A stretch of 64,000 bases of DNA from contig OY783194.1 in NCBI GenBank assembly GCA_963678675.1, positions 9,640,607-9,704,606 of the forward strand, given 5' to 3'. Position 1 is the first letter of the stretch. Every line of letters starts with the position of its first letter. Source of the stretch: Xiphydria camelus. Lineage: Eukaryota > Arthropoda > Insecta > Hymenoptera > Xiphydriidae. Below are positions 42,901 through 53,230 of the stretch, piece by piece. The notes below the pieces were generated by a model, which was given only the letters and a program-made list of their open reading frames with translations, had not been told where the DNA came from and made no database searches. The position numbers were made by a program, and so were the translations under genes.

Positions 42901-43664
42901 TATCTTTCGCCTTGGGCAGCGACGTCACGGTTTTCCAGACGGAGGTGTTTGCCATCTGGGCCTGTATCAGATTCATGCTGAACAAGTGCTACAGGGGCAA
43001 GGACATCTACATCTGCAGTGACAGCCGGGCTGCGCTCGAATCGCTCTCCTCAGTGAGAGCCACGTCAAAGCTGGTCCGGGACTGTAGGAATCTGCTGGAG
43101 CGACTCTCTTATGAGAATCAGGTAAAGCTGCTGTGGGTACCGGGTCATACCGGAATCCATGGCAACGAGAAAGCCGACGAGCTGGCTCGGTTAGGCTCTG
43201 CGCAGCCTAACCCTGAGGCCGGACGGGTAATAGGTGTCTCAATGGGGACTGTGAGGGAGATGGCTCATAACTGGATTAAGGACCGCTTCGCCGACCTTTA
43301 GGCACCGTCTCCAGGCATGAGACACACGAGGGCCCTCTTCAAGAGACCCTCTAGGAAGCTGAGCACCACGCTACTAAACCTGGATAGGACCCAGCTTCGA
43401 TTAGTCGTGGGGCTGGTCACTGGGCACTGGCCCACGAGGAAGCACCTGAAGAACATGGGCCTCTGTACGGAGACCCTATGCCCCAGGTGCGGTAATGAGG
43501 AGGAGACTCCTCTGCACGTACTGGCGCGTTGCGAGAGGTTGATGGCCCTAAGGACTACTATCCTGGGGGCCCCCTTTGTTGATGACGTCGATATTGGGGA
43601 CGTCGGGGTGAGTGGGCTCCTGCGCCTTGCGAGGGAGGCTGACATACCCCGATGTCACGTTTGA
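39991..43664 (+). pseudogene. LOA-like ORF2 (EN, RT, RNase H, Zn tail)
   Basis: EN domain from residue 1: INLQHCK at about 11, LIQEPWILG at about 35, WCDANSHHIIWG at about 137, LSDHRRI near 220. The RT palm has YADD at 42027-42038 and TRKRNLTFVA nearby. RNase H follows (VWFTDGSKMGRGAG, VFQTEVFAIWA, YICSDSRAALESL, LLWVPGHTGIHGNEKADELA). A zinc-like tail is at 43480-43540 (CPRCGNEEETPLHVLARC). Defects: an in-frame TAG at 41398-41400 (CAG in the second copy), a 4-nt insertion near 41797, one extra base in the G-run at 41938-41945, and a TAG at 43299-43301. All catalytic motifs are present, but the protein cannot be made whole. Confidence 0.85.
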
Positions 43665-43824
43665 TTGGGCTACCCTAGCTGGGGCCCGGGCACAATGGTC
43701 CAATAGGACTGAGCGCCCGGTTTATGCCACCCATCAATTCATCATTCACCCCTTAGAAATGTTTTTCCGCACATAAAAAAAATATGTAGCTCTTAGATTT
43801 TGACATAGAATAACATATATCAAA

Positions 43825-43965
43825 ATGAACGAAATCGGCGAGGTACACCTGGGACCGTTTCCTTGTAAGAATAAAGTCATGTCAGAAGGGGGAGTCACGG
43901 AAGAGTTCTGGATAGGGAGGGGGGTGAGGCAGGGTTACCCCCTGAGCCCACACCTATTCTGTCTA
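43825..43965 (+). pseudogene. RT fragment of another LINE
   Basis: Reads SEGGVTEEFWIGRGVRQGYP followed by LSPHLFCLP. This is the RT motif V+QGxPLSPxLF of a different LINE, close in style to the 34440 element (there KKGSPLSPVLF). Only about 45 codons remain; the frame leads into unrelated sequence. Confidence 0.55.
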
Positions 43966-44170
43966 CCCCGACAGCAAAGCGTGGATTTACACGCTAGCCG
44001 CACGCAGTGCTGCCACGTAGTGGCGTCACTGTGGTCTCACCGTGGCATGATCGCGTGGCGTACATAAACTAAAAGCACCGTGGCTACACAGTGAACACAC
44101 TGAGTGGTTCACAGCGTAAAGACACAGTGGTTACACTCACAAGGAGAGTATTCGAGGTGCACCTCACCGA
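43966..44170. other. Unassigned GTGG-rich stretch
   Basis: Repeated CACGTAGTGG, CACAGTG and GTGGTTAC-like words in both senses; no gene seen. Confidence 0.4.
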
Positions 44171-44174
44171 TTTT

Positions 44175-44801
44175 CTTCATTCTGCGATATGTTGTAGTAC
44201 ATCAAAAAACATTAGACACATATTTTTTTATACGTGCTAATTCGGTCATTTAAGGGGTGAAAATCACCCTTAAACTTGACCCCCTAAAACCAATTTTCTA
44301 CGATTTCTCAAAAACTACGTTGAATTTCTTAACGAAACAAATTGAATATTATTCCTTAACGAAAGACGATGACATGTGAACTACTTTTACACTCGGTGGT
44401 TGCATCCCTCATTTTTCGCAGGGGTAAAACTAAGTTTTTCCACAATTTTTTCGCCACGGATGTTACCAAATTTATTAAATCTGGATAACACACAATTATT
44501 TTATTATAAAGAAAAAAAGAAATTAAAGTTGACATATTTCGGGGTTTTTCGAAAAACTTCCCCTCGAAAGGGTAAACCACCCCTAAATTAAATGTATTTT
44601 ATTTTTAATAAAAAAGTTCTTATTTTCTTCATTCTGCGATATATCATAGTGCACCGAAAAACATTAGACACGTATTTTTTTTGTTGCGTGCTAATTCTGT
44701 CATTTAAGTGTTGAAAACCACCCCTAAACTTGACCCCCTAAAACCAATGTTCTACGATTTCTCAAAAACTACGTTGAATTTCTTAACGAAACAAATTGTT
44801 A
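44175..44801. repeat. Two direct copies, period about 450
   Basis: 44175-44345 and 44625-44801 are direct repeats sharing TTTTCTTCATTCTGCGATAT, AACATTAGACAC, CTTGACCCCCTAAAACCAAT and CAAAAACTACGTTGAATTTC. Between them lies unrelated AT-rich sequence. No coding content. Confidence 0.75.
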
Positions 44802-44999
44802 CGTCGCAAAACCACTTCGAACCGCTGAACTACTCTTTATTACGGATTGGGAGCAGAAGGGAATTTGGAGGTGGAAGGGACCGTAGGGGTTAATGAAAAT
44901 GGCCCTCTTCTTCGTTGCGCCCGTCCCAGTTTTCCTCGTTCCCTTCCTCCTCGTTCCACCGATTATCCTCTTCCTCATTGGCGGAATCCCAGTCCTACG

Positions 45000-46865
45000 G
45001 GGGGTCGAGACCTACCTTCGTCACCTCCTGTAGACAGGAGGTGATCGACATTACCTTGAGCTCACGCAAGCTGGCTCAAGCGATTAAAGACTGGCGGGTG
45101 AACGGAGAGGTAATGCTCTCCGATCATCGCCGTATTACTTTCAGCATCGAGGGAGACGCGGACTCGGGTACAACGGCGATCTACCGTAGCCCTAGGGCCA
45201 CTAACTGGACCACCTATAAGGGAGAGCTCGGTGAGAGACTCCGGGAGTTGCGGAGGGGCTGCCTAAGGACAGAGGGGATGATTGACGGCGCGGTAGATGG
45301 CCTACAAGCTGTCGTCATTCAGACCTACGAGTCTGCGTGTCCGGAGAAACGACGCAGTAACAGCACCAGGGTGCCCTGGTGGAGTAAGGAGCTTGACAGA
45401 CTCCGCAGGGGCACCCGTAGGTTGCTGAATAAGGCGGTAAAAACCGACCGGGATCTGGACTGGGAAAATTATGTCTTCACAGAGGGCCTATAAGAGACTA
45501 GTCAGATCCTCCAAAAGGGAGGCCTGGAAGGGATTCTGCGAGGAGCTTGTGGCTCTACCTCTAGTCGCTAGACTGCGCAGGGTCTTTGTATCCGGACCAC
45601 CTATCCGTCTTGATGGACTCACACTCCCAGATGGTAGAAGTGCGGAGTGCCATGAAGACATATTAACGCACCTCTTGGAGGTACATTTTCCAGGCTCCGT
45701 CACCACGGTGCAAGGGATGCCCCTCGTCGAAGAGATTCGACGAAGAGGTGGAACGGGGGACTGGAAAACAGCCACGAAGGTGGTCACTTTCAGCAGGATC
45801 AAGTGGGCCATTAACTCCTTTGAGAGATACAAAAGCCCTGGGGTGGATGGGATCTTTCCGGCTCTCCTACAGGAGGGAGGAGAGGACCTATGTAAAAACC
45901 TCTGTACCATCTTCAGCTCCTGTCTGGCTCTGGGTTATACCCCTAAGGCTTGGAGAAAAGTCAGGGTAGTTTTCATACCCAAACCGGGTAAGAGCTGCTA
46001 TGACCAGGCCAAGTCTTTTAGACCTATCAGTCTTACGTCCTTCATGCTTAAAACGCTGGAGAGACTGGTTGATAGGTACATTAGAGATACCAATCTGGTT
46101 GAAAGACCGATAGAGCGGACTCAGCACGCATACCAGACCGGTAAATCCATAGAGACGGCTCTTCACTGTCTCGTCCGCGAGATAGAGGGGTCTCTCGATA
46201 GGAAAGAATCGGTTCTGAGTGTGTTTTTGGACATTGAGGGGGCATTTGATAATACCTCCTTCGAAGCTATATGCGAAGCGGAGAGAGGGTTCAGCATTGA
46301 TGATTCTATCGTCTGCTGGATCCAAAATATGCTGCAAACGCGGATGGTTTGGGCCAGTCTTGGGGATGCCGAGCTAGAGGCCCGGGCTGCCAGGGGTTGT
46401 CCGCAGGGGAGTGTACTTTCTCCACTTCTGTGGACTCTGGTGGTGGACGGGCTTCTGGTTAGGCTCAGGAAGGCTGGCTTTACCGTACAGGGCTATGCCG
46501 ATGACTTGGCTATCTCTGTTAAAGGTAAAGATCATGGATTTCTAGCGTGGCGGATGCAACGCGCGCTGATCCTTGTGCAGAACTGGTGCCTGTCTCAGTC
46601 GCTGAAGGTTAATCCTAACAAGACAGAGATGGTACTGTTCACGCGTAAGAGGAACCTCACCTTTGTGGCTCCTTCCATCTTCGGCGTAAAGCTGTAGACC
46701 TCTGGGGCAGTGCGCTATTTAGGGGTGACGCTGGATAGCAAACTCTCCTGGGGGAATCACATCGATAAATAGGCTCAGAAGGCAATTTCCACCATCTGGG
46801 CCTGTAGAAGGATGTTTAGCTGTACACGGGGGTTGATGCCGAAGGTCGTTGCATGGATTTACACC
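45000..46865 (+). pseudogene. LOA-like ORF2, second copy, truncated at both ends
   Basis: Nearly identical to 40526-42396 of the first copy, starting at GGGGTCGAGACCTACC and ending at TGGATTTACACC. It covers the EN end, the RT and YADD, but has no EN start, RNase H or tail. It has a 2-nt deletion near 45474 and a TAG at 46695-46697 (AAG in the first copy), but lacks the TAG at 41398 and the 41797 insertion. The two copies therefore decayed separately after the duplication. Confidence 0.85.
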
Positions 46866-47038
46866 TTCGAAACTGTTTCGCGAAAAAGAGAGAGTGAATG
46901 AGAAGAGGGACAGCGAGAAAAAGAGGGGACATGACTCGCGCAACAGTTTCGCGTAGAATTTCGCGCAGTGAAGACCCGGCTTAAAAGTAGCATGGCCACG
47001 CCTCCCCAGTGAAACTCCACGTTGTGGCCGGCACTATC

Positions 47039-47224
47039 GTGACGTCACTAGCCGCTAACGGTTTGCCTGCGCTAGATATCTAGGGTTAAATATCTCGAAA
47101 AACTATTGAGAAGTTATCGAGACATACTGCGGAAAAATTTAGAGAATTTCAAGACGAAACGATTGGTTTTTATCTCATGGTAGATATCTAGCGCAGGCAA
47201 ACCGTTAGCGGCTAGTGACGTCAC
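47039..47224. repeat. Perfect 44-bp inverted repeat
   Basis: 47039-47082 (GTGACGTCACTAGCCGCTAA onward) and 47181-47224 are exact inverted copies, 44 of 44 bases. The spacer is 98 bp. The arm contains the CRE-like TGACGTCA. No target duplication is evident. It may be a very young MITE. Confidence 0.9.
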
Positions 47225-47347
47225 GGCGCGGCGTGCCGCTCGACCGGCTGTTTCAAAAGTGGGTGGAGTTTATCGCAAACTTAATTAATCTTTTACGGCT
47301 TAATTTCGCGTCAGAAAAAAAAAATTAAAAAACACGTCCCATATTTT

Positions 47348-47605
47348 TTTACGTGCTCAATCCATTTATGATGTTAAAAAAATATGTGCAAGTTCCCTAT
47401 TGATGCCTTCATGAAAACATCTTTGTAATTTAAGAGAGAACGGTTGAAGAAAGGTATTCAGTGACGGCTTACAATCATTATCATGCCACAAACCTACAGT
47501 TATTATAAATGATTCTCTCAGATGCTTCGGCAGTTCCGCAATTACAAACATCAACGGCCAACAGTGACTTTTAGCACTGTTAATAACAAACGAATAACGT
47601 TTTCT
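47348..47605 (-). pseudogene. Tnp2-like (CACTA-type) fragment
   Basis: Minus-strand reading KRYSFVINSAKSHCWPLMFV, then IAELPKHLRESFI, VGLWHDNDCKPSLNTFLQPF. This is the WP...NELP..R and LW.....P.MN.FL.PF pattern of the Tnp2/Transposase_21-type family. A second part of what may be the same gene (N-terminal) is at 48424-49059 on the same strand. The frame ends at a stop near 47366. Confidence 0.55.
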
Positions 47606-48423
47606 ATGAATAAAAACATATAAAAAGAATATAATGCTTAAAGTTCAATATTCCAACATTTTTATATGTTTACAGATTGATTTACTGTAATTTTAGAATG
47701 TTTCCACATTACCCGCACTTTTTCCCAACATCGAAAAATGTAGTCAGTTAGCCAAATATGTTCTAATTTTTTAAGCACATGGTTTATAAACTTATGTCTT
47801 ATGGTCCCCTATTTCCAACATTATAGGGCATATTAAGGCAATTTTTAAGGTTAAAATAATGATTCACTGATTTTTTACAAATTAAAAACAAACTGGGTTT
47901 CCACATTTGCACCACATCCTTTTGGGATCTGACATGGGGGAGGAGCTTACTTCGAAAAGTTTAATATGGCCGAAATCAGTATACTGCCAACATAGAATGT
48001 AGTTATTATTTAATTATTATTTATTGTTTCGACACGCGCAGGGCTTCGCGAACCCTTCCCAACTTTCACCAGACTCGCGGGAGGACATGGGCACCCTTTG
48101 CCCTCCGCTATCATCCATGGTTGACCTCCCATAAATTCAGCCTTCGAGACGCGCATACGCCTCTCCTTTGACCGCATCACGGGACGTCGACGTATCTGCA
48201 CATCTCCTCGGTGTTTCTCTCACGTTTTTACTCTTCCACTTTCTCGAAACTTTCTTCTCGCATCGTGAATTGGAAAAAAACCCGCCCTTGTACCGAAGCG
48301 TACCCCTTTCTTTCGAGCCCCTTGCGAGCTTAATATTAATATGTATTAATAATAATGGCTTGTGTACATTAATCCAATGCTAGTTACTCGCTAAACCCAC
48401 TAAACGGTATACTAGGAATAGTT
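47606..48423. other. AT-rich sequence and a shared terminal-repeat fragment
   Basis: No gene recognised in 47606-48000. From about 48120 to 48250 the sequence (GACCGCATCACGGGACGTCG and the ACGTTTTTACT block) matches 54841-54995 and, inverted, 56045-56075. It is therefore a copy of that element's end, possibly inserted in the middle of the Tnp2-like gene. Confidence 0.5.
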
Positions 48424-48845
48424 TTACTTCTCGCCATCAGACGGCGTATCGAGACATGTCAGATCCCAATACTTAGTTTGATCACAAATGTCGAATTCGA
48501 AGAAGTAAGAAATATCGCTTCTGTCTGCATTACATGAGGCACACTCGACGATTTCCATATTACTACCGATGTAAAATAAACATTGCTTACAATAACAATG
48601 TTTAATGATATTACATGAAGGTGCAATATTTTTAACGTATTGAAAAAGTTAAAACACTGTTTTCGGTATTTGGTTATCGTTAGGGAGCTTATTATGTAGC
48701 ATTCTCAACGTTTCTTTCAAGGCAGCTTTTGTAAGTTTGTGATTAACGTACAAGTTTAACAAATCTACAACACTTCGATCGAGAGACGTTGCGCTATTTT
48801 CATGCAACATAATGTTAAGCGCACTTTCGCATGTATTAGACCCAG

Positions 48846-48879
<34 letters not shown>

Positions 48880-49059
48880 GTCACTCTCGCCGTCGTTTGT
48901 ACTGTCAACGTAAATTTCGTTATCATGATGACCAGGGTTATCGACATCGTTATAACTTAGCTCGCCACGATCACCGAGATCATCTTTAACATTCGTACTT
49001 CGCTCGCCACGATCATCGAAATCATCGTTACCATCCGTACTTGTCAGCACTACCGTCAT
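48424..49059 (-). pseudogene. Tnp2-like protein N-terminal region with acidic tract
   Basis: Minus strand. The start reads MTVVLTSTDGNDDFDDRGER, followed by an acidic region (DGESDDDDDDDDDDDDAGS encoded by a GAT/ATC microsatellite at 48846-48879). Then come SVVDLLNLYVNHKLTKAALK, KLPNDNQIPKTVF, an in-frame stop at 48649-48651, and LFQYVKNIAPSCNIIKHCYC. After that lies a zinc-ribbon-like set (CKQC, ECASCNADRSDISYFFEFDI). The reading ends at 48424. The family is the same repeat-associated transposase type as 47348-47605. A single nonsense codon separates it from an open frame, apart from missing exons. Confidence 0.5.
48846..48879. repeat. (ATC)n microsatellite
   Basis: Eleven ATC triplets. On the minus strand it encodes the Asp run of the frame above; in another minus frame it gives a meaningless Met run. 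Confidence 0.9.
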
Positions 49060-49069
49060 CTAATAGACT

Positions 49070-50200
49070 GCTGTCACTTGAAGAATCAGCACTGTTATTT
49101 TTATTCAAATTGTCACCATCAGCTGCTATTTGCTGTCATCTATATAACGTTCTCAGTGGAATCTAAAAGAAGCATAAATTTAAAAGACAGACGAATATGC
49201 AATGGGCATAAAATTGTAATAAAATATAGCAAAAGCAAGTGAAAAATAATACACGATAAACGAAAAATTTGTTTCATTTGTCAGTGTAGTAAAAGATTAG
49301 AATTTAATTAATTTGTTAATTTAGGAATACCATAGTGCAATTTTATAGTACATAATTAATTTTGAATAGTGTAATACTATAGATAATTAATTAAGTATTG
49401 TTGGAAATGTATCAAAATACACCTACTGCTAGCGCCATCTAGTATAAGCATTTTAAAGTTGTCTATTGTCAACCATCTTGTAAGCGAGTAATCCATAAAT
49501 GTATCATGAAAGAGCACTCAGTGTTTCCCAGTTTTCCCGAATTTTCGAATCATAACAACAAGTATGAGGCCATAATGTGCAAATTTCACGCACTGAATGA
49601 CTATACAATATACATATATAAATAGATGCATATACATAACATACCAATACGGTGAGATCTTCTTTCTAAAGTTTGTACTTTTTCTTGGGCGTTTGCTGAT
49701 CATCAGACGACATATTTTTGGTAAATTCTGTGCTATTTATAAAAATAATATACTGCAAAGAAACACTTTCGAAGATTTAGTCCATTTACCTGACGTAAAC
49801 ATTAATTTATTTTGTATCTTCATATATACATTATACATGAATATTACTGCGTGTGCATGTACCATACACTTACTTGACTTACTTTTTATATCTAACTGGA
49901 ATATACATATAAGTATGTTCAAAATCACAACGAGATACTTCTATAATTTACTATATTTTAATGCTTTTATCCTGTTTCTTACCAGCGCAGTTTGTGCACG
50001 TATCATTCGCAAAAAGCAGCAATCGCCTTGGATCAGCCTGTCACCCCGCATTAGTCATCCTGAGAAGCTATCATGCGTGCATTACGATTTTCACAACTTC
50101 AAACGCGTGTTTCAATTTACACTTAACCTCGATTAGCGTCGTTCGATGCGAATCGATTAGCGATCGGTAATACATTATTGTGTCGCGATTAATGTCGTTT
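49070..50200. other. AT-rich stretch, no gene recognised
   Basis: A minus-strand start at 49713 opens MSSDDQQTPKKKYKL and stops after 15 codons; it could be a first exon of the Tnp2-like gene on the same strand, but this is a guess. The large + strand frame at 49597-50136 is AT-rich with no domain. Confidence 0.3.
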
Positions 50201-50201
50201 A

Positions 50202-50371
50202 CAGTGCTAACGGTGATAGAAAACTGTTCCTCATCAATTGTGACGCGGATGGTTCGTCGAAGATGCAGAGGTCATTTATGACGAAACGCAGCTACCGAAA
50301 AATGGTGAAAAGGTGTGCTTTTTTTTGGCAAAATGTGAAGTACGAAGGAACAGTAATCATGCGTTCAGGTA
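50202..50371 (+). pseudogene. Possible orphan exon
   Basis: Bounded by an acceptor-like CGTTTACAG and a donor-like GTAAACTT. The frame reads VEDAEVIYDETQLPKNGEKV and, one base shifted, FFWQNVKYEGTVIMRS. This resembles the N-terminal module found upstream of DUF4806 or BEN-type domains in ant proteins. An extra T in the T-run breaks the frame. Low confidence. Confidence 0.3.
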
Positions 50372-50410
50372 AACTTGTATACAATTCTTTATAAGATAAA
50401 CTTCTTCGCA

Positions 50411-50498
50411 ATAATGCATGTGATAAACGGCTTAATGCTACGTAGTATGTATGTAGGATCGGTGAGAAGAATGCGCTATACCTGAGTAACGGCCGGCG
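50411..50498 (+). repeat. 88-bp inverted repeat, left copy
   Basis: Starts ATAATGCATGTGATAAACGG and runs into the tandem array at 50484. Its reverse complement at 51137-51224 shows no mismatch that I can see. The right copy sits inside another repeat (50690-51500) and interrupts it. Confidence 0.85.
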
Positions 50499-50620
50499 AG
50501 TTCCAGGAAGGCGAGGAACTCGAGTAACGGCCGGCGAGTTCCAGGAAGGCGAGGGACTCGAGTAACGGCCGGCGAGTTCTAGAAAGGCGAGGGGCCTGAG
50601 TAGCAGCCAGCGAGGCCGCT
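50484..50620 (+). repeat. 38-bp tandem repeat, about 3.5 units
   Basis: Units start at 50484, 50522, 50560 and 50598 (degenerate); each contains GAGTAACGGCCGGCGAGTTC. Frames across it on both strands are repeat artefacts. Confidence 0.9.
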
Positions 50621-50689
50621 CCTCAGGCATAAGGGATAGACGTAGAAGGGTAGACGGGAGTAGAGAGGGGGTGAGAAGATATAATAGAC

Positions 50690-51500
50690 CAGTAAAAACG
50701 AAGCTCTGAAATACGACTTTTTGAGAACCAGGCTGCGTTTTGGTTTAACGTTGTCATTTGACCTTATAAAGCTCTGGGTGAAGTATCGCGGTTTTCCTCC
50801 ACGGATTATGGTTGAAAAACAATAACAAATACCATAAAAATGGGTTATTCGAGAATAACTCGAAAACTAAGCGAGATATCGAAAAAAATTTTAATTCAAA
50901 ATTGTAGAGCTTAAAATTCTCTATAAAAAAGGTTGATACAGTTTACCCCCACTCCCCATGGTTTACCCTCTAGAGCCGCGCGAACGTTGGGGGGAAAAAA
51001 AATCGTAAAACATAGAAAATTTAACATTTTCGAATGCTTCTTTTTTTAAATTGCTTAAGAAGTTCTCTAGTTTTTAAATAAAATTATATTTTTTTTCTTC
51101 ATGCAATTGTTTAAAAACTGTCAAGTATTTACTTGCCGCCGGCCGTTACTCAGGTATAGCGCATTCTTCTCACCGATCCTACATACATACTACGTAGCAT
51201 TAAGCCGTTTATCACATGCATTATGCATGCAGGCCGGGGGTTTATTTAAACGATATCTCTCGATATATTCAATTAATGTTTCTTCTTTGTGTTCCATAAT
51301 TTTGTTAGTTAAATTCCCTACATATTACACTCGTCATTTTTTTGTAATTGGTGTAATTTTTGAAATATCTGCGTTTAAAAAAATTTCTTTTTCAACTACT
51401 TGGTGCGTCCGGAGAACCGCTGGTGCTACACATATAGTCTATGGCTGCGCCATTCACACTTCCCCCTTCTTCTTTTCCCCCATGGATGGAGGATGCTCGA
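50690..51500 (+). repeat. Left arm of 6.5-kb-apart inverted repeat
   Basis: Inverted copy of 56585-57265, sharing GCTCTGGGTGAAGTATCGCG, CTAGAGCCGCGCGAACGTT and TGGTGCGTCCG. The right copy is continuous. The left copy is broken by an insertion at 51131-51236 that contains the right copy of the 88-bp repeat. The pair may be the TIRs of a 6.6 kb element whose middle (51500-56585) is filled with other insertions. Confidence 0.7.
51137..51224 (-). repeat. 88-bp inverted repeat, right copy
   Basis: Matches 50411-50498 in reverse. Located within an approximately 105-bp insertion that interrupts the 50690-51500 arm; the uninterrupted target is readable at about 56820-56830 in the other arm. Confidence 0.85.
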
Positions 51501-51870
51501 CTCGGGCCCTCTTGAGTCTCGCTTTCCTCAGTTTAAACTTCTCTAACCTCGACCGCTTTCGCACAGTAAAATATGTTATGCACCATTACATTAACTATAT
51601 TATAAACAAATTATGGGATTGTTTCGCTCATAAATAAAGTAAAACAACAAGGTGGAATTTTTCAATAATTGTTATTTTATATACTAAAAATACCACCACC
51701 GCCATTTTTTTATATAGATTGAAGCATGATTAAACTATGACATATAATTTTTACTTAATTGGTGTGGTTGACCAAGTCGAAATAAATTAATGACAATGAA
51801 ACAAATTTGCTTCCGCCGTTTTTCTAACCTAATAGATACCGGAAAACGGTGCACGCAAAGTTGTGCACCT

Positions 51871-52004
51871 AATAATTGAAGAGGTAAGTGAATGAAGGGG
51901 TTATGTAGAAAAAGTTGGTTCAGAGATATTTGAGTTTGTAGGCCGCTTTACCAGAAGTTACATTCGGACATAACTCTTTCATTCACTTACCTCTTCAATA
52001 ATTG
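51871..52004. repeat. Hairpin element, 134 bp
   Basis: AATAATTGAAGAGGTAAGTG at the left pairs with CACTTACCTCTTCAATAATT at the right. No coding content. The arms differ by a few bases beyond 35 bp. Confidence 0.65.
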
Positions 52005-52009
52005 TACTC

Positions 52010-53229
52010 GTTTCCACACCACCATGAAAATGGGTGGCCATGAAAATAGGTGCAAAATTTCGACTCGGGCTTCCATACTCAAATTATGCTACACTATTGA
52101 ATTTCTTTACGACGTTTATAAAATGTATAAAGTAAATGTCCCTATCTGCGTTTCTGCCCCCATTCCCGCTCATTTTGCAGATTTATGTGGAAACAACAAC
52201 ATTTTAATCGTTTATCAATGAATAATAATATGTGTGATAAATAGCTCATTATGTGGCGAATATGTTTCAATGATTCCAAAAGTGAATAATTACGAAAAAA
52301 AAAAAATAATAAAAGAGTTTAGTTGAGTAGACCTCTGCAACCAATTGCATTCTTACAATCTAGGTTAGGCCATACATTTTGTTATGGACGCTTATATTTT
52401 GACTAGAAACGACTTCATTACAAAGTAAATGTGCTCCAAACAGGAAATACAACATTACGAATTGTAGAAGTGGAAAAACATTTTTAATTTTTTTTCTGTG
52501 AAAAAATGGGAAAACGAGGATAGGGTCATTCAATAGCGACGTATGCCTATATTCGTGAATTTTTCACAATCGTAAGTTTCAAGTGGAAAAAATTGTAAAA
52601 ATGGAATGAAACATAGATTTTAAGTATGTAACACTTGACAATTATATTCACAATAAATATAAACATAACTTTTTCAATTTGAATCAATTTCGGTCAATTT
52701 TTAGTGCAATTTATATCATCTTAATATGTTTACATACTTGTTTATATAAGAATAAATAAAATGTAATCAAAGAGTTGTGATATGATAAGAGATTTGAAAT
52801 TCTGTATATTGGATGCTATGAATGTGTGAAAATAACTTCTTCAAATGAAATATGTCTTAACTAACTTGAAAATAACTTTAGATTTCCAATTTTATATATT
52901 TTTCATCTATTTTGTTTATATATCGCTTAAATTTGGAATACATTTGTTTCAAAATCTATACATGACCGATTTGACGACTTTGGACGGTAATGGCGACATC
53001 GGGCGGAACGCGAATGGGGACATAGCGACAAAGATAGGGGCATGAGCGTATTTTCATAAATTTGTTATTAATTATTATTTATCAACAATAATTGAATGAC
53101 ATTATTGCAATATCTTCTCTAAAGGTATCCTTTTAGGGTATAGTACTGCACGGTAATAGGGACATTTACCTTACTCTTATAGAAATGAATGTCATGAATA
53201 TTTTTTTTTACTTATTTGATGAAAGTAAT
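52010..53229. other. AT-rich noncoding stretch
   Basis: No gene or clear repeat seen. The + strand frame at 52845-53045 is AT-rich and has no recognised domain. Confidence 0.5.
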
Positions 53230-53230
53230 A

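Larger units (their letters stand above)
38095..43745 (+). mobile_element. LOA-like non-LTR retrotransposon, nearly full length
   Basis: Contains a GC-rich 5' leader, two ORFs and a short 3' leader ending near 43745 (CACCCATCAATTCATC). ORF2 has an apurinic-type EN, RT and RNase H, the domain set of the LOA/I-group LINEs. There is no poly-A tail; the last bases are followed by unrelated AT-rich sequence. A second internal copy lies at 45000-46865. The element is GC-rich against AT-rich surroundings. Confidence 0.75.

Noticed and set aside
48765..48947. Frame with a run of Met
   Set aside because: Wrong-phase reading of the (ATC)n microsatellite.
49597..50136. A 179-codon frame as a membrane protein gene
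   Set aside because: AT-driven hydrophobic composition, no start context or homologous motif, and neighbouring frames of similar length.
50484..50620. CRISPR-like array
   Set aside because: The 38-bp units are contiguous with no unique spacers, and the context is eukaryotic.
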